Source of the DNA: Schleiferiaceae bacterium | GTDB lineage: Bacteria; Bacteroidota; Bacteroidia; Flavobacteriales; Schleiferiaceae | Assembly (NCBI GenBank): GCA_028357285.1 | Contig: JAOMWM010000002.1 | Coordinates: 1-64,000 of the forward strand | Reading direction: 5' to 3' | DNA length: 64,000 nt | Shown here: positions 1 to 7,716 of the stretch, piece after piece | Numbering within the stretch: position 1 is the first letter of the stretch | How the letters are laid out: each line of letters opens with the position of its first letter | Translations under genes and position numbers: made by a program | Notes under the pieces: model-generated | What the model was told of the DNA's origin: nothing | The model's database searches: none | Seen by the model: the letters and a program-made list of their open reading frames with translations, nothing else

Positions 1-29
1 TTTGGACTGATTTTTGACACGTGATTACT

Positions 30-932
30 ATGCTTATGAGACCCTTACTTTTCCTTGCATTAGCTACAGCCGCCCTCGTATTAACGAATTGCAACCGCAA
101 TTCCGGAGGCAAGAATCCGCCTTCATCTTTGGATATGTACGAAGTATCTTTTCAATATGATGGTTTAAACCGTAGCGCCCAGGTACACATTCCTGAGAAC
201 TATGACAGTTCGTTCGCACTACCTGTAGTACTCAATTTTCATGGTTATGGAGGAAACGCAACGACACACGCGGCTACTACAGGAATGACGGCTACTTCGG
301 ATTCTTTCCAATTCTTACTGGTCTATCCTCAGGGAAGCCTGTTAGGTAACGACCCCCATTGGAACAACGCGCTCCCAGGTCCAGATAATAAAAGTGATGC
401 CGAAGATTTGGGTTTTACAAGTGAACTCCTGAGACTTTTAGATTCTGCCTTTCTTATCGATCGAGAAAGGATATACGCTTGCGGATACTCCAACGGAGGG
501 ATGATGTCGTATGCCCTAGGTTGTTACCTGAATAATGAAATTGCCGCAGTGGCCTCAATATCAGGTTGTCTTGGAGATACCACAGAAACATGTGAGCTGC
601 AGCACCCCACTGCCGCACTCAATATCCACGGAACTAATGATGATGTAGTCGCTTACGACGGAGGTTCAGAAATCATAAGTGCCCCAGATGCAGTTGCGTT
701 TTGGGCCGCACAAAACAATGCACAATCCACCCCAACCATTACCACTAGTGCCACCTCGAGTTACGATATAGAGCACACTCGTTACGAACAGGGGGATAGC
801 AGTGTGACTTCGGAACACATTAAGGTCCTCGGCGGGGGGCACGTTTGGTTTAGATTTGAAGAAAATGGCGCCTCTATGAATACGCTTATTTGGGAGTTTT
901 TTGACCGATTCGATATTTACGGCGCACGATAA
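30..932 (+). CDS. Secreted esterase lipoprotein, PHB depolymerase / feruloyl esterase-like
   Basis: This is an alpha/beta hydrolase of the polyhydroxybutyrate depolymerase/feruloyl esterase (LpqC-like) type, expected to hydrolyse an ester outside the cytoplasm. The N-terminus is a lipoprotein signal: a hydrophobic run followed by the lipobox LTNC, with the acylated Cys at about residue 21. The nucleophile elbow is GYSNGG (Ser about 154); HGYGG early on is the usual oxyanion region, HGTNDD supplies the probable acid and GGGHVWF the catalytic His. The 300-residue length fits the family. I chose the ATG at 30 over an in-frame GTG at 21 because it starts the signal peptide cleanly; ATG 36 is equally possible. 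The true substrate cannot be told from sequence. No operon partner is close: the next gene starts 56 bp on. Confidence 0.8.
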   Translation: MLMRPLLFLALATAALVLTNCNRNSGGKNPPSSLDMYEVSFQYDGLNRSAQVHIPENYDSSFALPVVLNFHGYGGNATTHAATTGMTATSDSFQFLLVYPQGSLLGNDPHWNNALPGPDNKSDAEDLGFTSELLRLLDSAFLIDRERIYACGYSNGGMMSYALGCYLNNEIAAVASISGCLGDTTETCELQHPTAALNIHGTNDDVVAYDGGSEIISAPDAVAFWAAQNNAQSTPTITTSATSSYDIEHTRYEQGDSSVTSEHIKVLGGGHVWFRFEENGASMNTLIWEFFDRFDIYGAR

Positions 933-988
933 AGCAAATACTCAACAGCCACATATTGTAGCTATATTTACTGGGCAGTACAGGTACC

Positions 989-2662
989 ATGAAAACAGCC
1001 CCACTCTTCCATCCTTTCCGTTCGGACATCAGTAAAATTGCCTTCCCTAAGCAATTCACCTATCCGTTCTTCTACCAACCACATCCGCTCACTGAAGCTG
1101 CCTCGAATGAGCTACAGTCTTTTCTTTTGAAAGGAACTTTAGTTCACAACTTTGGACTGGGGACGCACGAATCGTTGATCGAACAAGGCAAAATGTTTGG
1201 TGTACTGGTAGTAAAAGATGCATTAGGGAATTTAGGGTGGCTCGCAGCCTATTCCGGTAAACTGAGTGAAGAACCACAAGGTTATTTTGTTCCTCCGGTT
1301 GCAGACATTCACGCAGCTCAATCGTTTTATAAAAAAGGAGAGGCTGATCTCAATGATATGAGCGCAGTGATTGTAGCTTTAGAACAAGATCCTAAGCGAA
1401 AAGCAAGGAAAAAGACACTTCAAGATCGCCTCGACGAAATCAACGAGCACTTGCGCAAAGGCCGTGCAGCACTCAAAGAAGCTAAAAAGGCACGTCAGAA
1501 GTACCGAGAAGCGGTACGACCTACTGTAAGTGAAGAAGATTTCGAGGGCATTTGTGAACGATTGGCGAGCGAAAGTATCCAAGGACAATTGGCTTTTAAA
1601 CACAGTAGTAAAGAATGGCTGGCTGAACAGGTGGTGCTCGTCGAAAAATTGGACCAATTCGATACTGATATCAGAGATTTAAAAGAAGAGCGTCGACTTA
1701 AATCCAACGCCTTACAGCGTGAAATTTTTGATCATTATATCTTCCTCAATGCGCGTGGCGAATCGCAAGTGCTCAGTGCATGCTTTCCAGATTTTGACCT
1801 GCGGCATCCACCCAGTGGATCAGGCGATTGTTGCGCACCTAAACTTCTACAATACGCTTATAAAAATGAGCTCAAACCTCTCGCGCTTGGGGAATTTTGG
1901 TGGGGCAGTGCACCCGATAAGGAAGTGCGTCAACATGGATACTTTTATCCTTCATGCGCCTCGCGTTGCCGCCCCATTTTAGGACATATGCTTGATGGTT
2001 TAGAGGTCGAAGAAAACCCATTACTCACCTACGGCCAAGATAAACCCATGCCCGTCGTTTATGAAGATGATAATCTGGTCGTGGTTAATAAACCTGCAGG
2101 ATTGCTCAGCGTTCCAGGTGTCGAAATCGAAGATTCAGCACTTACTCGTATTAAGAATATGTACCCAAATGCTACCGGGGCCATTCTTCTGCACCGATTA
2201 GACATGAGTACATCCGGATTATTAATGTTTACGCTGAACCCAAAGGCGAACAAGCGCATGCAACGCCAATTCATCAAGCGCCAGGTTCAAAAAACCTACA
2301 TCGCAGATATTTCAGGTCTCGTAGCTGAAGAGCGGGGTGTCATTCGCCTCCCATTAGCGCCAGATTACTATGATCTCCCTCGACAAATGGTCTGCCACAA
2401 AACCGGTAAAGCATCCGAAACACACTGGACGGTGTTGGAGCGTTTCAAATCCAGTACCCGATTAGCACTGAAACCCATCACCGGTCGTACGCATCAACTG
2501 CGCGTGCATTGCGCGCATCCGGACGGGCTAGGTATACCAATAATTGGAGATGAGTTATATGGAATTATCGGCCAGCGCCTACATTTACATGCACATCAAT
2601 TGGAGTTTACACACCCAACAACTAAAAAGATCATTAGAATTGAAGCGCCAATAGACTTTTAA
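989..2662 (+). CDS. RluA-family pseudouridine synthase with long N-terminal extension
   Basis: This RNA pseudouridine synthase isomerises uridine in rRNA or tRNA. The C-terminal third is a normal RluA catalytic domain: HRLDMSTSGLL contains the catalytic Asp (about residue 405), followed by the KTGKASETHW and GRTHQLRVH signatures near the C-terminus. The first 330 residues are not part of the core enzyme: an N-terminal segment, a long charged helical stretch (about 130-250) that looks like coiled coil, and a Cys-bearing piece (GDCCAPKLL and SCASRCRP) that could bind metal. Family members of about 550 residues with this layout exist in Bacteroidota and gammaproteobacteria, so it is not a chance fusion. 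The target base is unknown. It is followed after 2 bp by the CYTH gene. Confidence 0.85.
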   Translation: MKTAPLFHPFRSDISKIAFPKQFTYPFFYQPHPLTEAASNELQSFLLKGTLVHNFGLGTHESLIEQGKMFGVLVVKDALGNLGWLAAYSGKLSEEPQGYFVPPVADIHAAQSFYKKGEADLNDMSAVIVALEQDPKRKARKKTLQDRLDEINEHLRKGRAALKEAKKARQKYREAVRPTVSEEDFEGICERLASESIQGQLAFKHSSKEWLAEQVVLVEKLDQFDTDIRDLKEERRLKSNALQREIFDHYIFLNARGESQVLSACFPDFDLRHPPSGSGDCCAPKLLQYAYKNELKPLALGEFWWGSAPDKEVRQHGYFYPSCASRCRPILGHMLDGLEVEENPLLTYGQDKPMPVVYEDDNLVVVNKPAGLLSVPGVEIEDSALTRIKNMYPNATGAILLHRLDMSTSGLLMFTLNPKANKRMQRQFIKRQVQKTYIADISGLVAEERGVIRLPLAPDYYDLPRQMVCHKTGKASETHWTVLERFKSSTRLALKPITGRTHQLRVHCAHPDGLGIPIIGDELYGIIGQRLHLHAHQLEFTHPTTKKIIRIEAPIDF

Positions 2663-2664
2663 TT

Positions 2665-3132
2665 ATGGCTAAAGAAATAGAACGGAAATTTTTAGTTAGC
2701 ACGAACAACTGGAGGGATGATGTCTCTGCTACTCATGTTTTTAGACAGGGTTATCTTAGCTATGATTCTGAGCGGACAGTGCGCGTACGTGCCACTGAGG
2801 TTAATGGATTCCTGACTATAAAAGGCATCACTACCGGTCTCACAAGAGATGAGTTTGAATATGAAATTCCGCTGGCAGATGCACTTGCACTATTACAGTT
2901 GTGTGAGCGACCTGCCATTGAAAAAATACGCTACCTCGTTCCTCATGGTGCACATACCTGGGAAGTAGATGTTTTCGAAGGTGTTAACGCAGGTTTGGTC
3001 GTTGCGGAAATAGAATTGCAGAGTGAAGACGAAGCCTTCGAGAAGCCCACGTGGCTCGGCAAAGAAGTAAGCGGTCAACGAAAATATTCGAACAGCGCAC
3101 TAAGTCTACTCCCTTTTAAAGACTGGATATGA
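2665..3132 (+). CDS. CYTH-domain phosphatase/cyclase-like protein
   Basis: A 155-residue single-domain CYTH (CyaB/thiamine triphosphatase) protein. It begins with the diagnostic ExExK signature (EIERK at residues 4-8), followed by alternating basic strands (RVRAT) and acidic strands (EFEYEI, VAEIEL) that in this fold line a tunnel for triphosphate and divalent metal. Stand-alone bacterial CYTH proteins of this size are usually inorganic triphosphatases; class IV adenylate cyclase activity is the other option and cannot be excluded from sequence. It lies 2 bp after the pseudouridine synthase and its TGA overlaps the ATG of the CotH gene (ATGA), so all three are probably co-transcribed, though the partners do not suggest a shared pathway. 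Confidence 0.85.
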   Translation: MAKEIERKFLVSTNNWRDDVSATHVFRQGYLSYDSERTVRVRATEVNGFLTIKGITTGLTRDEFEYEIPLADALALLQLCERPAIEKIRYLVPHGAHTWEVDVFEGVNAGLVVAEIELQSEDEAFEKPTWLGKEVSGQRKYSNSALSLLPFKDWI

Positions 3133-5303
3133 CTCATACTTTCAAAGCTATCTTTTTAACGGCAATGTTCACCGTTTTTTCGTTCAATGGTATGGCTCAA
3201 ATAAACCATTGGGAAAAGCTCGTAGGTGCAAACGATACATGGCAATACCGCGTTGGAAACAGCGAGCCGTCAAGCAGCTGGATGAACACATCGTTTAATT
3301 CAAGTTCATGGTCAACAGGTGCTGGCGGTATCGGTTATGGTGATGGCGACGACAGCACCGTTATTACAAACTGTGCATCGCTTTACATGCGTCGTTCCTT
3401 TACTGTGAACCAATTAGACTCTATTGAAGCGCTAATTCTTGATGCAGACTACGACGACGGTTTTGTGGCCTATCTCAATGGCGTCGAAATCGCGAGGGCC
3501 AACGTAGATACATTAACGCCTCCTTACAACTATAATCCCCCTACATGGCGCGAGGCAAAAATGTATCAAGGAGGCGAAGCCGTTACCTTTGTGATAAACA
3601 AAGCGATATGGCAAGGACTCTTAACTAACGGAACCAATGTTCTTGCCGTTCATACCATCAATCATAGCGGTGCGAATAGTTCAGATATGAGCGCACGCTA
3701 CTGGCTCCATTGTGGTGTCACGACAGCTACACAAATACACGCCACTCCAGCCACTTGGTTTGACTTTGATTGTTTCGAAAGCCCTGTTGCCATCATGCGC
3801 ATTAATACTTTTGAAGAGAACATTCCAGATGACCCTTCGATTCGTGGCATCATGGAGATTGTATGGAATGATACTGCAACTAACCATTCTTCCTACGGCG
3901 TTCCCACTGATTTGATTACCAATATTGAAATTGAAAAAAGAGGACGCTGGTCCCAATTTGTTTACCCTAAGAATGGGTATGCCATTGAGGCCAAAGACTT
4001 TAACTGGGAAGACACCGATGTTTCTCCGCTTAATATGCCGATGGAGGAAGATTGGACACTACATGGCCCGTATGGTGACCGCTCATTTATGAGAAATGTA
4101 TTGGCCATGCATTTGGCAAATAAACAAGGCAATTATGCTTCAAGAACACGGTACGTGGAACTCTTTATCAACGGTGACTATGAGGGTCTTTATGTGATGA
4201 TGGAAAAAATCAAACGAGGTGAAGACCGTGTAGACATTGCGAAACTGAAGCCTGACGAAATAAGCGGCGATGATGTGACCGGTGGGTATATTTTTAAAAC
4301 GGATTGGGAACCCGTGGATTGGCGCTCTAGTTTCAGCATGTTGATCGACACCACTAAAATCCCATATACCTACACGTATCCGAAGCGGAAAAATATAGTC
4401 CAACAACAAGAGACCTACATACAAGATTATGTAGATGATTGGGAACATTCCATGCAAAATACCACCGTTACATATAATGGTAAATTTTGGCATCAATACA
4501 TGGATCTTGCTTCCTTCGTAGATTTCTTTCTAATAATGGAAATAACGAAGGATATAGACGCATATCGCGCCAGCACGTACTATTATAAGAAGAAGGACAG
4601 CAACGGCGGTAAGATTCATGCGGGTCCCGTTTGGGATTTTAATTTTGCCTTCGGCTTGGTAGATTATTGTCAAGGCTATTTGCCGAATGGATACATGTTC
4701 TCTGGAAACTGGTGTTCTGGGACCAATCCTGCATGGTGGGAAGATTTAGTCTATACACCGCAGTTTGCAAATGCTGTTAATTGTAGATGGAAGGAATTAA
4801 GAACAACTGTTTGGCACAAAGACTCTATCACCGATTTTATCGCGACTAACGAATCGCATTTATCTAGCGCGGCTCAAAGAAACCATGCCCGGTGGCCCTT
4901 GATGGGGAGCAACCCGTCGGCGGTAAAGTATGTTGCCGCTACTTTTTCCGGAGACGTTGAACTCATGGAAGATTGGTTAATGGATCGTATCGACTGGCTC
5001 GATTCAAACATGATAGGAGCCGATTGCATTTTGAACGATAACGAAATCAATGCGATTGCATTAGATGTGGTTGTGTATCCGAATCCGACAACCGGCATTT
5101 GTACGGTAATAACCCCGGTCCTGTTCGAATATTTAAAGATCCGTTCTAACACAGGTGAAACAGTAGCCGTCATTGAAATGGACAATCATCAGCTCGGGGA
5201 AAAAATTATACTTGATTTACAAGGATTAGCTAGCGGCATGTATTCTTTAGAGTTCATTTCTAGCAAAATGCAATTCGTGAAGAAAATTGCCGTTGTCCAC
5301 TAG
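3129..5303 (+). CDS. Secreted CotH-like protein kinase with type IX secretion tail
   Basis: A 724-residue exported protein. Residues 1-24 form a signal peptide ending ...NGMAQ. A beta-rich region (about 25-200) is followed by a CotH kinase-like domain (about 215-610); the stretch YVELFINGDYEGLYVMMEK is the typical CotH glycine-rich/lysine strand, and GPVWDFNFAFG is the expected metal-binding region. The C-terminus, from VVVYPNPTTG (about 645) to the end, is a type A type IX secretion sorting domain, so the protein should cross the outer membrane and be released or anchored at the surface. CotH proteins in spore formers phosphorylate coat proteins; the role of the secreted Bacteroidota versions is not known. 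The start overlaps the upstream stop by 4 bp. Confidence 0.87.
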   Translation: MTHTFKAIFLTAMFTVFSFNGMAQINHWEKLVGANDTWQYRVGNSEPSSSWMNTSFNSSSWSTGAGGIGYGDGDDSTVITNCASLYMRRSFTVNQLDSIEALILDADYDDGFVAYLNGVEIARANVDTLTPPYNYNPPTWREAKMYQGGEAVTFVINKAIWQGLLTNGTNVLAVHTINHSGANSSDMSARYWLHCGVTTATQIHATPATWFDFDCFESPVAIMRINTFEENIPDDPSIRGIMEIVWNDTATNHSSYGVPTDLITNIEIEKRGRWSQFVYPKNGYAIEAKDFNWEDTDVSPLNMPMEEDWTLHGPYGDRSFMRNVLAMHLANKQGNYASRTRYVELFINGDYEGLYVMMEKIKRGEDRVDIAKLKPDEISGDDVTGGYIFKTDWEPVDWRSSFSMLIDTTKIPYTYTYPKRKNIVQQQETYIQDYVDDWEHSMQNTTVTYNGKFWHQYMDLASFVDFFLIMEITKDIDAYRASTYYYKKKDSNGGKIHAGPVWDFNFAFGLVDYCQGYLPNGYMFSGNWCSGTNPAWWEDLVYTPQFANAVNCRWKELRTTVWHKDSITDFIATNESHLSSAAQRNHARWPLMGSNPSAVKYVAATFSGDVELMEDWLMDRIDWLDSNMIGADCILNDNEINAIALDVVVYPNPTTGICTVITPVLFEYLKIRSNTGETVAVIEMDNHQLGEKIILDLQGLASGMYSLEFISSKMQFVKKIAVVH

Positions 5304-5323
5304 CACTGAAGCAACTACTTTTG
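5293..5323 (+). promoter_or_regulatory. Bacteroidota-type promoter of trmB
   Basis: TTG at 5293-5295, 20 bp, then TACTTTTG at 5316-5323 match the -33 TTG / -7 TAnnTTTG consensus with correct spacing. The -7 box ends only 4 nt before the trmB ATG (5328), so the transcript would start at or within a couple of bases of the start codon. Confidence 0.65.
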
Positions 5324-5327
5324 CGGC

Positions 5328-6041
5328 ATGGGAAAAGATAAACTACGGAAGTTTAAAGAAATTGGCGGACTATACAATGTTATTGAGCCTAAGACCGAAG
5401 AGGTACGTCACGGTTTTGAATTAAAAGGAAATTGGGCCGCTACGCATTTTAAAAATGAAAACGGACTAGTACTAGAGTTGGGCTGTGGAAAAGGTGAATA
5501 TACCGTTGCATTGGGCCGAAGAAATCCCGAGAAAAATCATATTGGTATCGATATAAAAGGTGCTCGATTGTGGCGCGGTGCTAAAACTGCTTCAGAAGAA
5601 GGGCTAGAAAACGTCGCTTTTCTTCGTACAAGAATAGACTGGATAGAACAAGTATTCGGGGCCAATGAAGTAGATGAAATCTGGATCACTTTTCCCGATC
5701 CACAAATGAAATACAAGCGTGCTAAGCACCGCCTTACGCATCCGGAATACCTCATGAAATATGCGCGATTTCTCAAGCCTGGTGGCACCGTGAATTTAAA
5801 ATGCGATAGTGAATATTTACACGGATATACGCACGGTATCGTCCAGATGCTCGGTCTAGAAGTAGAGGAAGCGTACCACGACATTCACGACCAAATTCAA
5901 CCCAATGAGGGCATTCTCTTCGATGTCATCACACATTACGAAAGCATATGGCTTGAACAAGGCAAACCCACAACGTATTTGCGTTTCAAACTAGATGGCC
6001 TAGAATCGGCCATGGCGCATTGGAAAAGCTTTAATCGCTAA
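5328..6041 (+). CDS. trmB: tRNA (guanine-N7-)-methyltransferase
   Basis: Methylates G46 in the variable loop of tRNAs using S-adenosylmethionine. The class I methyltransferase motif I is LGCGKGEYTV (about residues 51-60), followed by IGIDIKGARLWRGAKTA, and the family-specific ITFPDPQMKYKRAKHRL stretch carries the tRNA-binding and catalytic residues. At 237 residues the length is normal. It has its own consensus promoter and its stop codon is immediately followed by the ATG of the alkyltransferase-like gene, making a two-gene unit. Confidence 0.96.
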   Translation: MGKDKLRKFKEIGGLYNVIEPKTEEVRHGFELKGNWAATHFKNENGLVLELGCGKGEYTVALGRRNPEKNHIGIDIKGARLWRGAKTASEEGLENVAFLRTRIDWIEQVFGANEVDEIWITFPDPQMKYKRAKHRLTHPEYLMKYARFLKPGGTVNLKCDSEYLHGYTHGIVQMLGLEVEEAYHDIHDQIQPNEGILFDVITHYESIWLEQGKPTTYLRFKLDGLESAMAHWKSFNR

Positions 6042-6395
6042 ATGGCAAGTGAATTTTTCAATAAGGTGTATACCGTAGTCCGTCAAATTCCTGAGGGTCG
6101 CGTCACAACGTATGGACATATTGCTCGTTTTTTAGGTACGGGGCGTTCTGCGCGGGTTGTAGGATACGCAATGAATGCTTCTCACAACGATTCATCGGTT
6201 CCTGCCCACAGAGTAGTTAATCGCAAAGGAGTATTAACGGGTAAGCATTTTTTCGGGGGCAGTACCCTTATGGAAGACCTACTGAAAAACGAGGGCATTC
6301 TTATCGTTGGAGACCAAATTCAAAATTTCGAACAATGCATCTGGGACCCGATGGAACATTTAAATCAAGAAGAGTACTTTACTGATCTGCTGTAG
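6042..6395 (+). CDS. Alkyltransferase-like protein (catalytic Cys replaced by Ala)
   Basis: A 117-residue protein of the MGMT C-terminal domain family. The DNA-binding helix-turn-helix and the arginine finger region are present (GRVTTYGHIARFLGTGRSARVVG), but the active-site motif PCHRV reads PAHRVV, with Ala at residue 55 instead of the alkyl-accepting Cys. It therefore cannot repair O6-alkylguanine by itself; proteins with this change (ATL type) bind the lesion and flag it for nucleotide excision repair. That role is inferred from the family. The gene starts on the base after the trmB stop, and its last 17 bp overlap the 3' end of the convergent TfoX-like gene. Confidence 0.88.
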   Translation: MASEFFNKVYTVVRQIPEGRVTTYGHIARFLGTGRSARVVGYAMNASHNDSSVPAHRVVNRKGVLTGKHFFGGSTLMEDLLKNEGILIVGDQIQNFEQCIWDPMEHLNQEEYFTDLL

Positions 6396-6681
6396 CCCGA
6401 TTGTAGGCATCGAAAATTAACTGTTCCCATTGGGCTTCGTATTCTAAAGGTATTTGGAGCCAATCTTTCATCGGCCTTCCTTTTCCAGATGGATCAAATA
6501 GCTGGCTACCGATAAATTCCTTTGAGCGTTGTTGTATTGTATCAACGCCTATTTTAACCACCAAATCTTCCTTGAAGAAACAAGCAAAGTGGTGCTTTCC
6601 AACTTTTAATGAGGGCTTACCGAACAGTTGGGATTCGACGCATTCAATAGTCTTGATATAGGGCGTTAACGGATGATTCAT
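6379..6681 (-). CDS. TfoX/Sxy N-terminal domain-like small protein
   Basis: A 100-residue protein resembling the TfoX N-terminal domain: LFGKPSLKVGKHHFACFF corresponds to the usual 'MFGG...G.MFA' opening, DLVVKIG to the 'LVLRLG' strand, and SGKGRPMKDWLQIP to the 'P.GRPMKEWV.VP' signature. Homologues outside gammaproteobacteria are common, small, and of unknown function; only the gammaproteobacterial TfoX/Sxy is tied to competence. It follows the CAT-like gene by 1 bp on the minus strand and is probably co-transcribed with it. The 3' end overlaps the convergent alkyltransferase-like gene. Confidence 0.7.
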   Translation of the reverse strand: MNHPLTPYIKTIECVESQLFGKPSLKVGKHHFACFFKEDLVVKIGVDTIQQRSKEFIGSQLFDPSGKGRPMKDWLQIPLEYEAQWEQLIFDAYNRATADQ

Positions 6682-6682
6682 A

Positions 6683-7315
6683 TTAGATTGAATTTACTTC
6701 TGACTCGACCAGTTCGAAAAACTTTGCCAAATGCAAACCGTCCATTAATGCGTGATCCACTTCAAGATTAAATGGAAGATGGTAACGTCCGTCACGCTCA
6801 TAAAAACGACCAAATACTGTTCTAGGAATGCTGTCGTCGTTATTTTTTTTGGGATGCTTAAAAGTAGTGAAAGTCACCCAAGGAAGCGTAGTTCCGTAAA
6901 TGAGATTTGTGCGGTCGGGTCGTGGATCTAAAGGCAGGCCTTGGGCAGCGCGCCGGGTTACCTCAGAGGTACGGTTAATGAATTGGTCCACAGTTTCGCC
7001 CGGCTCCCAGCGGTAATAGGCAAACGTGAAGGTCTCCCCATCTTCTCGAAGAACAGAACATCCCATATCGACCGTCTCATGAAGCACTACTCCAACGCCC
7101 TTTCTTCTGAGTCGCATAGGATCATAGCTGTTCGCCACCTTTAATGTGATGTACAACAAAGCGTGGTGAATGCTCCAATCCCGCTTTCGACAGGCCAGGA
7201 CTAAAGCCGTAATATCCACATCTACTTGAATACCAACAAAGGGATCCGCGAAAGACTTGAAAAAATCATACGATTCTTTTCGAGGCCAACGTTCTAAATC
7301 AATTTTTTGCTCCAT
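6683..7315 (-). CDS. Chloramphenicol acetyltransferase-family (CatA-like) acyltransferase
   Basis: A 210-residue acetyl-CoA-dependent acyltransferase of the trimeric CAT fold. The catalytic signature HxxxDG is present as HALMDG (His about 188, Asp 192) in the usual place near the C-terminus, and the N-terminus and length fit the family (usually 210-220 residues). Whether it acetylates chloramphenicol or another hydroxylated compound cannot be said; it sits among housekeeping genes with similar codon use, with no mobile-element signs, so it looks like an old chromosomal copy rather than an acquired resistance gene. A TATCTTTG -7 box ends 4 nt before the ATG. Confidence 0.83.
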   Translation of the reverse strand: MEQKIDLERWPRKESYDFFKSFADPFVGIQVDVDITALVLACRKRDWSIHHALLYITLKVANSYDPMRLRRKGVGVVLHETVDMGCSVLREDGETFTFAYYRWEPGETVDQFINRTSEVTRRAAQGLPLDPRPDRTNLIYGTTLPWVTFTTFKHPKKNNDDSIPRTVFGRFYERDGRYHLPFNLEVDHALMDGLHLAKFFELVESEVNSI

Positions 7316-7319
7316 CTTC

Positions 7320-7327
7320 CAAAGATA
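7320..7327 (-). promoter_or_regulatory. -7 box (TATCTTTG) of the CAT-like gene
   Basis: On the minus strand TATCTTTG matches TAnnTTTG. It ends 4 nt before the start codon at 7315, the same spacing seen at trmB and thiL. No good -33 TTG is visible about 20 bp upstream, so this is a half-supported promoter. Confidence 0.45.
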
Positions 7328-7350
7328 CGATTTGCCCTATCTTTAAGTTT

Positions 7351-7701
7351 ATGAATCACGAGTCCATCCGCGAATTTGCGCTTTCCCTTCCTATAGTTAC
7401 TGAACACCTTCCCTTCGACGAATACACGCTAGTGTTTAAGGTTCATGGAAAGATGTTCCTGACGCTCAGTTTAAATGCACAGCCGCCGCGTATGAATGTG
7501 AAAAATGACCCCGAAGTGAATATCGCTTTACGCGAACGATACGATTGGATTATTCCAGGATACCATTCGAACAAGGTGCATTGGAATTCCGTTATTGCAG
7601 ATAATTACGCCGATTGGACACTGATTCAAGAACTCATAAAAACCAGTTATGAATTGGTATGGCAAAAGCTGCCAAAGTACGTTAGAGAAGGCGGCGTTTA
7701 G
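7351..7701 (+). CDS. MmcQ/YjbR family protein
   Basis: A 116-residue protein of the MmcQ/YjbR (CyaY-like double-wing fold) family. It opens with the usual helix and the TEHLPFDEYTLVFKVHGKMF strand pair, then RMNVKNDPE and the GYHSNKVHWNSV stretch that characterises the family, ending in a helix (IKTSYELVWQKLPK). The family is described as DNA-binding-like but has no firm biochemical role. The gene is alone on the plus strand, divergent from the CAT-like gene, with 15 bp before lepA. A near-consensus TATCTTTA lies 5 nt before the ATG. Confidence 0.83.
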   Translation: MNHESIREFALSLPIVTEHLPFDEYTLVFKVHGKMFLTLSLNAQPPRMNVKNDPEVNIALRERYDWIIPGYHSNKVHWNSVIADNYADWTLIQELIKTSYELVWQKLPKYVREGGV

Positions 7702-7716
7702 TGTATTTTAGCACCC

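Noticed and set aside
6683-7315. Acquired chloramphenicol resistance gene on a mobile element
   Set aside because: No transposase, terminal repeats or change in codon use around it; it sits in a normal housekeeping context.
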